From positions 1-12,463 of the forward strand of contig CALBLK010000037.1 in assembly GCA_937895845.1 (NCBI GenBank): a stretch of 12,463 bases of DNA. The letters are read 5' to 3'. Below are positions 1-7,419 of this stretch, in pieces. Positions within the stretch are counted from its first letter, which is position 1. The number at the start of each line of letters is the position of its first letter. The translations under genes and the position numbers were made by a program. The stretch comes from an uncultured Prevotella sp. (GTDB lineage: Bacteria > Bacteroidota > Bacteroidia > Bacteroidales > Bacteroidaceae). The notes below the pieces were generated by a model. It was not told the DNA's origin. It made no database searches and saw only the letters and a program-made list of their open reading frames with translations.

Positions 1-1470
1 CTCAAGAGACAGCTCAAGTTCCTTGGCCAGTTTCTCGATGCGCTCTTCGTTGCCCAGGAGTATTGGGTGGCAGATGCCCTCAGCCTTGGCCTGCACGGCA
101 GCTTTGAGCATGCTGGGGTGGATGCCTTCGGCAAAGACAACCCGCTGTGGATGGCTGCGTGCTGTGTCGTAGAGCTTCTGGGTCAGTTTGGTTTCCTGTC
201 CGAGCAGTTCGCGCAGGTGGTTCTTGTAGGCCGTCCAGTCAGTGATTTTCTTGCGTGCAACACCGCTCTCGATGGCGGCCTTGGCCACGGCGGCGCTCAC
301 CTCGGTGATCAGACGCGGGTCAACGGGCTTGGGGATGAAGTAGTCGCGCCCGAAAGTGAGGTTGTTCACGTGGTAAACATCGTTAACCACATCGGGTACG
401 GGCTGTTTGGCCAGGCCGGCGATGGCGTGGACTGCGGCCATCTTCATCTCCTCGTTGATGGCGGAGGCGTGTACGTCGAGCGCGCCACGGAAGATGTAGG
501 GGAAGCCAATAACGTTGTTTATCTGGTTGGGATAGTCTGACCGCCCTGTCGACATCAGCACATCGGGACGGCTGGCCATGGCATCCTCGTAGCTAATCTC
601 TGGCACGGGGTTGGCCAATGCAAAGACTATGGGGTCTTTGGCCATTGAGCGAATCATGTCCTGTGACAGGACGTTGCCCTTGGACAGCCCTACAAAGACA
701 TCGGCACCGTTGACAGCCTCGGCCAGTGTGTGCACATCTCGGCGGTCGGTTGCAAACAGTTTCTTCTGCTCGGTCAGGTTGGGGCGGTCGCTGGTAATCA
801 CACCTTTGGAATCGAGCATGATGATGTTCTCTTTCCTGGCGCCAAGGGCAACATACAGTTTTGTGCAGCTGATGGCGGCCGCTCCCGCTCCATTGACAAC
901 GATTTTCACCTTTTCAATGTCCTTGCCGTTAACTTCCAATGCGTTTTTCAAGCCGGCTGCACTGATGATAGCGGTGCCGTGCTGGTCGTCATGCATCACG
1001 GGGATGTCAAGTGTCTGCTTCAGGCGGCTTTCAATATAGAAGCACTCGGGAGCCTTGATGTCTTCAAGGTTGATGCCTCCAAAGGTCGGGGCAATCTTCT
1101 CAACGGCCTCGCAGAATTTCACAGGGTCCTTTTCGGCTACTTCAATGTCAAAGACATCAATGCCGCCGTAGATTTTGAAAAGCAGTCCCTTGCCCTCCAT
1201 CACGGGCTTTCCGCTCAGGGCCCCGATGTCACCGAGACCCAGCACAGCCGTGCCATTGCTGATAACAGCCACAAGGTTGCCTTTGTCTGTGTACTTGTAA
1301 GCGTTGATAGGATTCTGCTGGATTTCAAGACAAGGGAACGCAACGCCGGGAGAATAGGCCAGACTGAGGTCGGTCTGGGTTCGGTAGGGCTTGGTTGGCT
1401 TGACTTCGATTTTTCCGGGGCGTCCTTGCTCGTGGTATTTAAGAGCGGCCTCTTTCGTGATTTTTACCAT
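1..1470 (-). CDS. maeB: NAD(P)-dependent malic enzyme with C-terminal phosphotransacetylase-like domain, 3' end outside window
   Basis: Cytosolic malic enzyme: oxidative decarboxylation of malate to pyruvate with reduction of NAD(P). The frame is open from the ATG at 1470 down to base 1, giving 490 residues without a stop. Visible family motifs are AYSPGVA with Tyr39, the MEGKG lysine at 94, NLEDIKAPE (Glu136, Asp137) and MHDDQHGTAI (Asp161, Asp162) for metal and substrate, a GAGAAA dinucleotide-binding loop at 194-199, and TGRSDYPNQINN at 308-319. From about residue 430 the sequence (RVVFAEG, HPILLGN) matches the start of the phosphotransacetylase-like domain that makes MaeB proteins about 760 residues long, so roughly a third is missing beyond the edge. 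In MaeB that tail is generally regulatory rather than catalytic (family knowledge). It is divergent from a TetR-type gene. The cofactor, NAD or NADP, cannot be decided here. Confidence 0.95.
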   Translation of the reverse strand, partial: MVKITKEAALKYHEQGRPGKIEVKPTKPYRTQTDLSLAYSPGVAFPCLEIQQNPINAYKYTDKGNLVAVISNGTAVLGLGDIGALSGKPVMEGKGLLFKIYGGIDVFDIEVAEKDPVKFCEAVEKIAPTFGGINLEDIKAPECFYIESRLKQTLDIPVMHDDQHGTAIISAAGLKNALEVNGKDIEKVKIVVNGAGAAAISCTKLYVALGARKENIIMLDSKGVITSDRPNLTEQKKLFATDRRDVHTLAEAVNGADVFVGLSKGNVLSQDMIRSMAKDPIVFALANPVPEISYEDAMASRPDVLMSTGRSDYPNQINNVIGFPYIFRGALDVHASAINEEMKMAAVHAIAGLAKQPVPDVVNDVYHVNNLTFGRDYFIPKPVDPRLITEVSAAVAKAAIESGVARKKITDWTAYKNHLRELLGQETKLTQKLYDTARSHPQRVVFAEGIHPSMLKAAVQAKAEGICHPILLGNEERIEKLAKELELSLE

Positions 1471-1580
1471 TGTGATACTATGATTTAATTGTTACTTTAC
1501 AATCTTTCAACCCCATCCATTGTCTTTTCTTTCGAGATGAGGTAGCGAAACGGCTGTTTTGACAACTCCGATTTGGTAGG

Positions 1581-1588
1581 CAAAGTTA
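1581..1588 (-). promoter_or_regulatory. -7 promoter box for maeB
   Basis: Read on the minus strand this is TAACTTTG, a perfect match to the Bacteroidetes -7 consensus TAnnTTTG. No convincing TTTG -33 box lies at the expected distance. It would give a leader of about 100 nt before the maeB ATG at 1470. No closer -7 match was found in that leader. It lies within the left arm of the inverted repeat at 1580-1639. Confidence 0.6.
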
Positions 1589-1630
1589 CTAAAAAGGACT
1601 TTAATACGGTCGCTTTTTTAAATAATTTAG

Positions 1631-1638
1631 TAACTTTG
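1631..1638 (+). promoter_or_regulatory. -7 promoter box for the TetR-type gene
   Basis: TAACTTTG matches the Bacteroidetes -7 consensus TAnnTTTG exactly and lies 13 nt before the ATG at 1652, so the leader would be very short. A clear TTTG -33 element is not visible. It lies inside the right arm of the inverted repeat. Confidence 0.65.
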
Positions 1639-1651
1639 CAAGGGAAAACTC

Positions 1652-2284
1652 ATGGTTATGCAAGATTTAAAATGTAATACTGTGTACAAGTTGTCCTTGA
1701 GGGATAAGATTCTGGATGTGGCTATGCCCTTGTTTGTCGCGAATGGCATACGCAGTGTGAAGATGGACGACATCGCTTCCATTTTGTCTGTGTCCAAGCG
1801 GACACTCTATGAGATTTTTCAAGACAAGGAGGACTTGTTGCTGGCAGGGCTGCAAAGGGGCGACCAGAAAAAGTTGTGCAGGGTGAGGCATATTGTGGCC
1901 ACGAGTTGCGACGTGATGGATGCCATCATTGCACTTTGCAAGATTCAGACCGAAGACATCAATGACGTGTCGCTCCAGTATGTGTCTGATATCAGCCGCT
2001 ACCCCAGGATTCTCGAGTATTTCCACACGGAGGAGAAGAATGTCACTGCGTTTACAAAGGAACTTATCCGGCGTGGGGTCGAGGAGGGCTATTTTCTGAC
2101 AACGGTCAACTATGACCTGGTTATCAACCTGTGGATTGGCCAGCGCAAATATGTAATGAACGAACAGATGTACAAGAACCATTCTTTCAAGGAACTGTAT
2201 TTCAATACAACCATCGTCTCCCTGCGCGGTGTCTGCACACTGAGGGGGGTGGAGCGCCTTGACCGCTACATCAGGTCGCTTTGA
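1652..2284 (+). CDS. TetR/AcrR-family transcriptional regulator
   Basis: A 210-residue protein with the classic TetR layout. The N-terminal DNA-binding domain covers about residues 16-63: an R-x-x-I-L-D-x-A-x-x-L-F helix, the NGI turn, then the helix-turn-helix KMDDIASILSVSKRTLYEIF at 37-56 followed by DKEDLL. Residues 70-210 form a variable, mostly helical domain expected to bind a ligand and dimerise, with no motif that identifies the effector. The start at 1652 was chosen because it follows a -7 box closely; Met3 at 1658 is a possible alternative. It is divergent from maeB and followed by an 89-nt gap and a separate promoter core, so it is probably transcribed alone. Such regulators often repress themselves and a neighbour; the inverted repeat at 1580-1639 is the obvious candidate target, but nothing here proves it. 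Confidence 0.9.
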   Translation: MVMQDLKCNTVYKLSLRDKILDVAMPLFVANGIRSVKMDDIASILSVSKRTLYEIFQDKEDLLLAGLQRGDQKKLCRVRHIVATSCDVMDAIIALCKIQTEDINDVSLQYVSDISRYPRILEYFHTEEKNVTAFTKELIRRGVEEGYFLTTVNYDLVINLWIGQRKYVMNEQMYKNHSFKELYFNTTIVSLRGVCTLRGVERLDRYIRSL

Positions 2285-2349
2285 CGGTGAAAAGGTGGCA
2301 AAGTGGCAGTTTTTACGTGTCAGGGAACCTCGTGACTGAAAAAATTGTG

Positions 2350-2357
2350 TAACTTTG
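2350..2357 (+). promoter_or_regulatory. -7 promoter box for the epimerase homologue
   Basis: TAACTTTG, a full match to TAnnTTTG, lies 16 nt before the ATG at 2374. No TTTG -33 element is evident at the usual distance. It suggests the following genes form a transcription unit separate from the TetR-type gene. Confidence 0.6.
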
Positions 2358-2373
2358 TGGAAAATAATTAGCT

Positions 2374-3477
2374 ATGCGAAAGATGTTGAAAATATGTATC
2401 ATTGTTGGCGCAAGGCCAAATTTTTTCAAGGTGGCCCCATTGGTGTGGGCTGTCCGCAAAGAGGCGGCCTCTGGCGTTCCTGTTACGTGCCAGATTGTGT
2501 ATACAGGCAAGGCTGGCGACGGTGATATCGAAGCCTCCCTGTTGGCAGACTTGGAGCTCAGTAACGGGGAGGTTGACTGGCTCGGGGTGGACGCAAAGCG
2601 AATTAACGAACTGACGGGGCGCGTGATGGAGGCCTTTGACCAGTGGCTTGATACCCACGAGGTTGATGTCGTGATTGTTGTGGACGACCTCGCTTCCACT
2701 ATGGCTACGGCCATTGTGGCCAAGAAACGTGGACTGCGACTTGCTCATCTTGTCGCGGGAACGCGCTCGTTTGACATCACGATGCCAAAGGAAATCAACC
2801 GCTTGGTTATTGATGGCCTCAGTGATTTGCTGTTCACCGCTGGCGAGGGTGGTAGCACTGTGGTGTCAAAGGGCGGCGGCGACCTGTCGAAAGTATATAT
2901 GGCTGGCAATATCCTCATGGACACACTGCGCCATTTCCAAAACCGGCTGAGGCGCCCTGCCTTGATGGACAGTGCGCAACTGGCAGACGGAGCATACATC
3001 CTGTTCACTTTAAACAGAAAGGCTCTGACTGAGGACGACCAGCGGCTTGCTCCCATGCTCGACCAGTTGGTGGAAATCTCTCAAAAGGTGCCTGTTGTGG
3101 CCGTGCTCCGCAATGAGGCTCAAAGTGCCGTCTCCCGTCTGCTTCCCGGTGACCACGCCAAGTTCCTTATCACCGGCCCGCTTCCCTATTTGGAGTTCGG
3201 CTATATGTCAGCCCATGCGAAGGGTGTCGTGACAGATTCGGGAAACGTGGCAGAGGAAGCCACTTTCAACCGCGTGCCTTGCATTACACTTAACAGCTAT
3301 ACCGAGCACATCGAAACCGTCAAGGTCGGAACGAATGTGCTGGCTGGCGAGGATGCCGGCGTGCTGCGGAAGGCACTCAACAATATGGTGGACGGAAAAT
3401 GGAAAGATGGCAGACTGCCTGACAGGTGGGACGGCAGGACTGCTGAGAGGATAGTCAAGATTCTATTGGAAGAATAA
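2374..3477 (+). CDS. Divergent UDP-N-acetylglucosamine 2-epimerase (WecB-type) homologue
   Basis: A 367-residue protein with the GT-B-like layout of non-hydrolysing UDP-GlcNAc 2-epimerases, which interconvert UDP-GlcNAc and UDP-ManNAc. Visible blocks are GARPNFFKVAPL (12-23), VDDLAST (103-109), HLVAGTRS (125-132), PKEINR (138-143), VYMAGNILMDTL (174-185), FTLNRKA (211-217), LPYLEFG (270-276), TDSGNVAEEA (287-296) and YTEHIE (309-314). Compared with the family pattern, the glutamate of HVEAG is valine (127), the histidine of the T-x-H-R block is asparagine (214), the TGQH block reads TGKA, and the P-x-H-x-NP block is absent. The aspartate near 104 and the glutamate of the PEE.NR block (140) remain. 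It may therefore have a different activity or none as an epimerase. Met4 at 2383 is an alternative start. The DUF2461 gene follows 2 nt after the stop. Confidence 0.82.
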   Translation: MRKMLKICIIVGARPNFFKVAPLVWAVRKEAASGVPVTCQIVYTGKAGDGDIEASLLADLELSNGEVDWLGVDAKRINELTGRVMEAFDQWLDTHEVDVVIVVDDLASTMATAIVAKKRGLRLAHLVAGTRSFDITMPKEINRLVIDGLSDLLFTAGEGGSTVVSKGGGDLSKVYMAGNILMDTLRHFQNRLRRPALMDSAQLADGAYILFTLNRKALTEDDQRLAPMLDQLVEISQKVPVVAVLRNEAQSAVSRLLPGDHAKFLITGPLPYLEFGYMSAHAKGVVTDSGNVAEEATFNRVPCITLNSYTEHIETVKVGTNVLAGEDAGVLRKALNNMVDGKWKDGRLPDRWDGRTAERIVKILLEE

Positions 3478-3479
3478 AA

Positions 3480-4178
3480 ATGGATACACAGCTGATTCTG
3501 GGCTTTTTAAAACGCATAGCAGCCAACAACAGCAGACCGTGGTTTCAAGAACACAGGGAGGAATATGAAGCTGCGCGTGAGAATTTTGAAAGGGGGGTTG
3601 CGCTAGCCATCGCACGTATCACAGAATTTGACCCCTCTGTGGCGCATGTCACTGTGAGGGATGCTACGTACCGCTTTTACCGTGACATCAGATTCTCTCC
3701 AGACAAGGCACCTTACAAGCGGCATTTCGGAGCCTATATAGCAGCTCATGGGAAAAAGTCACATCATGGCGGCTACTACATTCACCTTGAGCCTGGCCAG
3801 TGCTTGCTGGCCTGTGGCGACTATTGTCTGCCTACACAGATTCTTACTGCCTGTCGCAATGAAATAATTGGCAATGAGGATGAGTGGCTGCGGTGCGTGC
3901 AGAGCGAGGAGTTCCTGCGCTGGTTTGGGGCTCCCGCAGCGGCAAAGTGGGAGGATCCGCAGGGCTTCGGCTTTGAAAAGCTGAAAACATGTCCGGCTGG
4001 CTTCCCGCGTGACTACAAATATATAGATTACCTTAGATTGAAAGACTACTGTTGCTGGCACCGTGTGCAGGATAACTTTTTTGAGGGTGACGGTTGGCTT
4101 GAGGATATGGAAAAGATATTCAAGGCCGGAAAACCCGTGTGCGATTTCATAAACAGTGTAGTTGATGACTACGAATAG
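3480..4178 (+). CDS. DUF2461 / TIGR02453 family protein of unknown function
   Basis: A 232-residue protein, close to the usual family length of about 220-230. Family hallmarks are FL...ANNSRPWF (9-22), an EY...F helix, the strongly conserved RFYRDIRFSPDKAPYK (65-80), and GGYYIHLEP (97-105) with an ACGDYCLP segment at 111-118. No signal peptide or membrane segment is apparent, so it is probably cytosolic. Its biochemical role is not established and I do not assign one. The ATG lies 2 nt after the stop of the epimerase homologue, which argues for one transcript and coupled translation. The next gene, the beta-galactosidase, begins 88 nt downstream. Confidence 0.87.
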   Translation: MDTQLILGFLKRIAANNSRPWFQEHREEYEAARENFERGVALAIARITEFDPSVAHVTVRDATYRFYRDIRFSPDKAPYKRHFGAYIAAHGKKSHHGGYYIHLEPGQCLLACGDYCLPTQILTACRNEIIGNEDEWLRCVQSEEFLRWFGAPAAAKWEDPQGFGFEKLKTCPAGFPRDYKYIDYLRLKDYCCWHRVQDNFFEGDGWLEDMEKIFKAGKPVCDFINSVVDDYE

Positions 4179-4266
4179 ATGGCGGAAATATGGTCGGAAA
4201 ACTTGAGAAAGAGACAAGGCATACGATACAATTACCTTTACAATAATACTAATTATCTTAACAACT

Positions 4267-7200
4267 ATGAATTTAAGAATTGTTTTAATGTCAGCCATGC
4301 TTGTGGCTTCTATTCCGCAACTGATGGCTTCCTCGAAAAAAGAGGTGAAACCAGTGTGGCAGAATCCAGAGATTAACCAGCAGAACCGCGAGGAGCGCCA
4401 TGCCGCTTTTTTCGCCTATGAGAGTGAGGCGAAGGCAGCCAAGGGAGACAAGTCTGCCTCCTCGCGCTACCTGTCAATGGAGGGGGCGTGGAAGTTTCAT
4501 TTTGCACGCAACCACTTTGACCGTCCAAAGGGTTTTGAATCCTTGAAATTCGATGATTCCAAATGGACGGATTTCCCTGTGCCAGGGCTTTTCGAAATCA
4601 ATGGCTATGGTGACCGTATCTATAAGAATGCCGGCTATTCCTGGGCGACAACCTTCAAGACCGACCCTCCCTATATCGGCGAGCGTGACAACTACACGGG
4701 GTCTTATCGGCGCACATTCAGCCTGCCTGAGAGCTGGAACGGACAGCAGGTCGTTTTTCATGTTGGGTCGGCCACAAGCAACCTCACCCTTTGGGTCAAT
4801 GGAAAATATGTGGGATACAGTGAGGACGCCAAGGTGGCCGCAGAGTTTGACATCACGAAATATCTGAAAAAAGGAAACAATCTCATTGCCATGCAGGTGA
4901 TGCGCTGGTGTGATGGGTCTTATTTGGAAGACCAGGACTTCTGGCGCTTCACGGGAATAGCCCGCGAGGTGTATCTGTACAGTCGCCCAAAGGCACACAT
5001 TGCCAACATCAAACTGGACACAGACTTAGACAAACAGTTTGTCAACGGCCTGTTCAACCTTCAGGTTGAGGTGGCCAATGGGCAGGGTACCACGGTGGAG
5101 GCCCATATACAGGGTTGCCAGCTGGGTAGCGACTGGCAGCGGATACCCAACACAAAGAAAGGCTATACGGCCAAACTCAGTTCAACGATTGATGGGGTGC
5201 GTCCCTGGAGTGCAGAGACCCCTCACCTCTATCGGTTGACAGTGGTGCTCAAGAAGGGAGGCCAGACATTGCAAGCAGTCCCCTTGAAAGTGGGGTTCCG
5301 TCATGTTGAGGTTAAGAATGGACAGCTGCTGGTCAACGGCAAGGCTGTCCTGATAAAAGGGGTCAACCGTCATGAAATGGACCCTGATGGCGGATATGTT
5401 GTCAGCGTAGACCGTATGATTCAGGATATTGCAATCATGAAACAGCTGAACATCAACGCTGTGCGCCCCTGCCATTATCCAGACGACCCGCGCTGGTATG
5501 ACCTTTGTGACCAGTATGGGCTTTATGTGACAGCCGAGGCCAACATCGAGAGCCATGGCATGGGCTATGGGGACAAGACATTGGCTAAGAACGCCGCGTT
5601 CAAGAACGCGCATCTTGAGCGTAATGAGGCTAATGTAAAGTCGTTCTACAACCATCCCTCTATTATCGTTTGGAGTTTGGGCAACGAAGCGGGCTACGGA
5701 CCCAACTTCGAGGAAGCCTATGATTGGGTGAAAGCCTACGATGTCACTCGCCCCGTGCAATACGAACAGGCTGGGCAGAATGGAAAGACTGACATCTTCT
5801 GTCCGATGTATTATGACTACAATGGCTGCGAGGCTTATGCCAAGGGCAGCAATCCACGTCCGCTTATCCAGTGCGAGTATGCGCATGCCATGGGCAATTC
5901 CTTGGGAGGCTTCAAGGAGTACTGGGACTTGGTAAGGAAATACCCCAAGTACCAGGGTGGCTATATCTGGGACTTTGTTGACCAGGCACTGCGCGACAAG
6001 AGTCCAGTTACAGGCCGAGAGATATTTACCTATGGTGGCGACTATGGCCGCTATCCAGCCAGCGATTACAACTTTAACTGTAACGGACTGGTAGCTCCCG
6101 ACAGGAGACTGAACCCCCATGCTTACGAAGTCCAGTATTTCTACCAAAACGTGTGGGTTGAAGACAAGGGCTTGAAGAATGGTGTCTTTGAAATTTACAA
6201 CGAGAATTTTTTCAAGACACTTGATGACTTGGAACTGGTTTGTACTGTCGTACCCCTTGACACCAACTGTGCTTATGTGCTGAAAAATGATTTTGACATC
6301 CGTGGCATTCAGCCTGGTGAACGTCGCATCATCAAGTCTGACCGGCTGAAAGAGGCTGTCGCCAAGGTGACTGCCAGCTGTCCAGAGCGAGAGGTTGTGG
6401 TTAACTTCGTCTTTAAGACTGCAAAGGCTGAGCCTCTGGTCAAGAAAGGGCAGGTCATAGCTAAGTGTCAGATAGCGGTCAAACCGTATGTCTATCCTGA
6501 TGTTAAGACGCTGGTTGCTGAAAAGGGGGCAAAGGTAGACGTAGTTGAAACAAGCTCCTACATCAGCCTGGAGGCAGCAGACACCAAGGTGATGATTGGC
6601 AAGTGGACAGGCTGGATAGACTATCTTGACATCAAGGGCGAGCCTGTTCTGGAGAACCGTACCTCGCTTGTGCCCGAGTTTTGGCGCGCACCGACAGACA
6701 ATGACTACGGCGCAGGCCTCCAGCGGAAACTGTCAGTATGGAAAAACCCCCAGATGAGGTTGCGCCATGTGGAGCGAGCAGCTGATGGCGCGTCTCAGCG
6801 CGTGACCGCCACCTTTGATATGCCATCGGTGAAATCGGTGCTGAAAATGACCTATACGCTGACAGCCGGCGGCAAGCTGGTTGTTAACCAGAGGCTGGAG
6901 GCTACTAAGGGTGAGAAGGTGCCCGATATGTTTCGCTTCGGTATGCAAATGATAATGCCAAAGTCCTTTGACCGAATCAATTACTATGGACGTGGCCCCA
7001 TTGAGAACTACATTGACCGTAACCATAGTCAGAACCTCATTGCCAGTGACGAGGCTGTGAAAGACCAGTATTACCCTTATATCCGTCCGCAGGAGAGCGG
7101 CAATCATACCGATGTGCGTCGCTTTACAGTTTATGATAGCAAGCGAGGCATGGGGGTTACTGTTCTTGCCACAGGGCGGATGGAATGTTCTGCCCTTAAC

Positions 7201-7419
7201 CATCTTACCGAGGACTTAGACGATGGCGCGGACAAGGATAAGGCTTGGGGGCGGCACAGTGGTGACCTCACTGAACGTCCGTTCACACAGGTTCACATTC
7301 AGCAGCGACAGTTCGGCCTGGGCTGTGTAAACAGTTGGGGAGCATGGCCGCTCCATCAGTATTGCCTCCCCTATGGGAATTACGACTTCACCTTTATCAT
7401 CCAGCCCTATGCTAAATGA
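4267..7419 (+). CDS. lacZ: Secreted GH2 beta-galactosidase (LacZ-type)
   Basis: A 1050-residue glycoside hydrolase of family 2 that hydrolyses terminal beta-galactosides by a retaining mechanism. Residues 1-21 form a signal peptide ending near LMA-SS, so the enzyme should be periplasmic, unlike cytosolic E. coli LacZ (1023 residues). The sugar-binding jelly roll (about 70-240, with the SYLEDQDFWR block) is followed by an immunoglobulin-like domain. The catalytic barrel has GVNRHEMDPDGG, EANIESHGMG (Glu428 and His430 at magnesium-ligand positions), SLGNEAGYG with acid/base Glu474, and IQCEYAHAMGNS with nucleophile Glu537. The C-terminal small-chain domain has FWRAPTDNDYGAG and YYGRGPIENYIDR. 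All expected catalytic residues are present and the frame is intact. Substrate breadth (lactose, glycans, plant galactosides) cannot be read from sequence. The downstream phytase-like gene starts inside its last 11 nt. Confidence 0.96.
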   Translation: MNLRIVLMSAMLVASIPQLMASSKKEVKPVWQNPEINQQNREERHAAFFAYESEAKAAKGDKSASSRYLSMEGAWKFHFARNHFDRPKGFESLKFDDSKWTDFPVPGLFEINGYGDRIYKNAGYSWATTFKTDPPYIGERDNYTGSYRRTFSLPESWNGQQVVFHVGSATSNLTLWVNGKYVGYSEDAKVAAEFDITKYLKKGNNLIAMQVMRWCDGSYLEDQDFWRFTGIAREVYLYSRPKAHIANIKLDTDLDKQFVNGLFNLQVEVANGQGTTVEAHIQGCQLGSDWQRIPNTKKGYTAKLSSTIDGVRPWSAETPHLYRLTVVLKKGGQTLQAVPLKVGFRHVEVKNGQLLVNGKAVLIKGVNRHEMDPDGGYVVSVDRMIQDIAIMKQLNINAVRPCHYPDDPRWYDLCDQYGLYVTAEANIESHGMGYGDKTLAKNAAFKNAHLERNEANVKSFYNHPSIIVWSLGNEAGYGPNFEEAYDWVKAYDVTRPVQYEQAGQNGKTDIFCPMYYDYNGCEAYAKGSNPRPLIQCEYAHAMGNSLGGFKEYWDLVRKYPKYQGGYIWDFVDQALRDKSPVTGREIFTYGGDYGRYPASDYNFNCNGLVAPDRRLNPHAYEVQYFYQNVWVEDKGLKNGVFEIYNENFFKTLDDLELVCTVVPLDTNCAYVLKNDFDIRGIQPGERRIIKSDRLKEAVAKVTASCPEREVVVNFVFKTAKAEPLVKKGQVIAKCQIAVKPYVYPDVKTLVAEKGAKVDVVETSSYISLEAADTKVMIGKWTGWIDYLDIKGEPVLENRTSLVPEFWRAPTDNDYGAGLQRKLSVWKNPQMRLRHVERAADGASQRVTATFDMPSVKSVLKMTYTLTAGGKLVVNQRLEATKGEKVPDMFRFGMQMIMPKSFDRINYYGRGPIENYIDRNHSQNLIASDEAVKDQYYPYIRPQESGNHTDVRRFTVYDSKRGMGVTVLATGRMECSALNHLTEDLDDGADKDKAWGRHSGDLTERPFTQVHIQQRQFGLGCVNSWGAWPLHQYCLPYGNYDFTFIIQPYAK

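Larger units (their letters stand above)
1580..1639. repeat. Perfect 14-bp inverted repeat with 32-bp spacer holding both divergent -7 boxes
   Basis: The left arm GCAAAGTTACTAAA (1580-1593) is the exact reverse complement of the right arm TTTAGTAACTTTGC (1626-1639). Bases just inside and outside the arms do not pair. Each arm contains the -7 box of one of the two divergent genes, maeB and the TetR-type gene. Part of the identity is expected because both arms are promoter cores, but the match extends beyond the consensus into the flanking TTTAG and the following C. It could be a regulator binding site, for example for the adjacent TetR-type protein; this is inference. Confidence 0.65.

Noticed and set aside
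67..1488. Long plus-strand open frames opposite maeB (157 and 252 codons)
   Set aside because: They are antisense to a frame with clear malic enzyme motifs over 490 residues; their translations show no family pattern.
4233..4240. TACCTTTA as a separate lacZ promoter -7 box
   Set aside because: The last base departs from TAnnTTTG and no -33 element is at the right distance. A weak lacZ promoter in the 88-nt gap is possible but not supported well enough to list.
4179..4376. 65-codon frame starting directly after the DUF2461 stop
   Set aside because: It runs out of frame into the lacZ signal peptide and mature N-terminus, has no recognisable features, and is probably a chance frame across the gap.
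5595..5610. Near-palindrome CGCGTTC-AA-GAACGCG inside lacZ
   Set aside because: A 2-nt loop cannot form a stable hairpin, and the sequence is explained by neighbouring codons with repeated Lys-Asn-Ala usage.
5182..6147. 321-codon minus-strand open frame within lacZ
   Set aside because: It is opposite the conserved catalytic barrel of the beta-galactosidase, and its length is explained by codon bias in the real gene.
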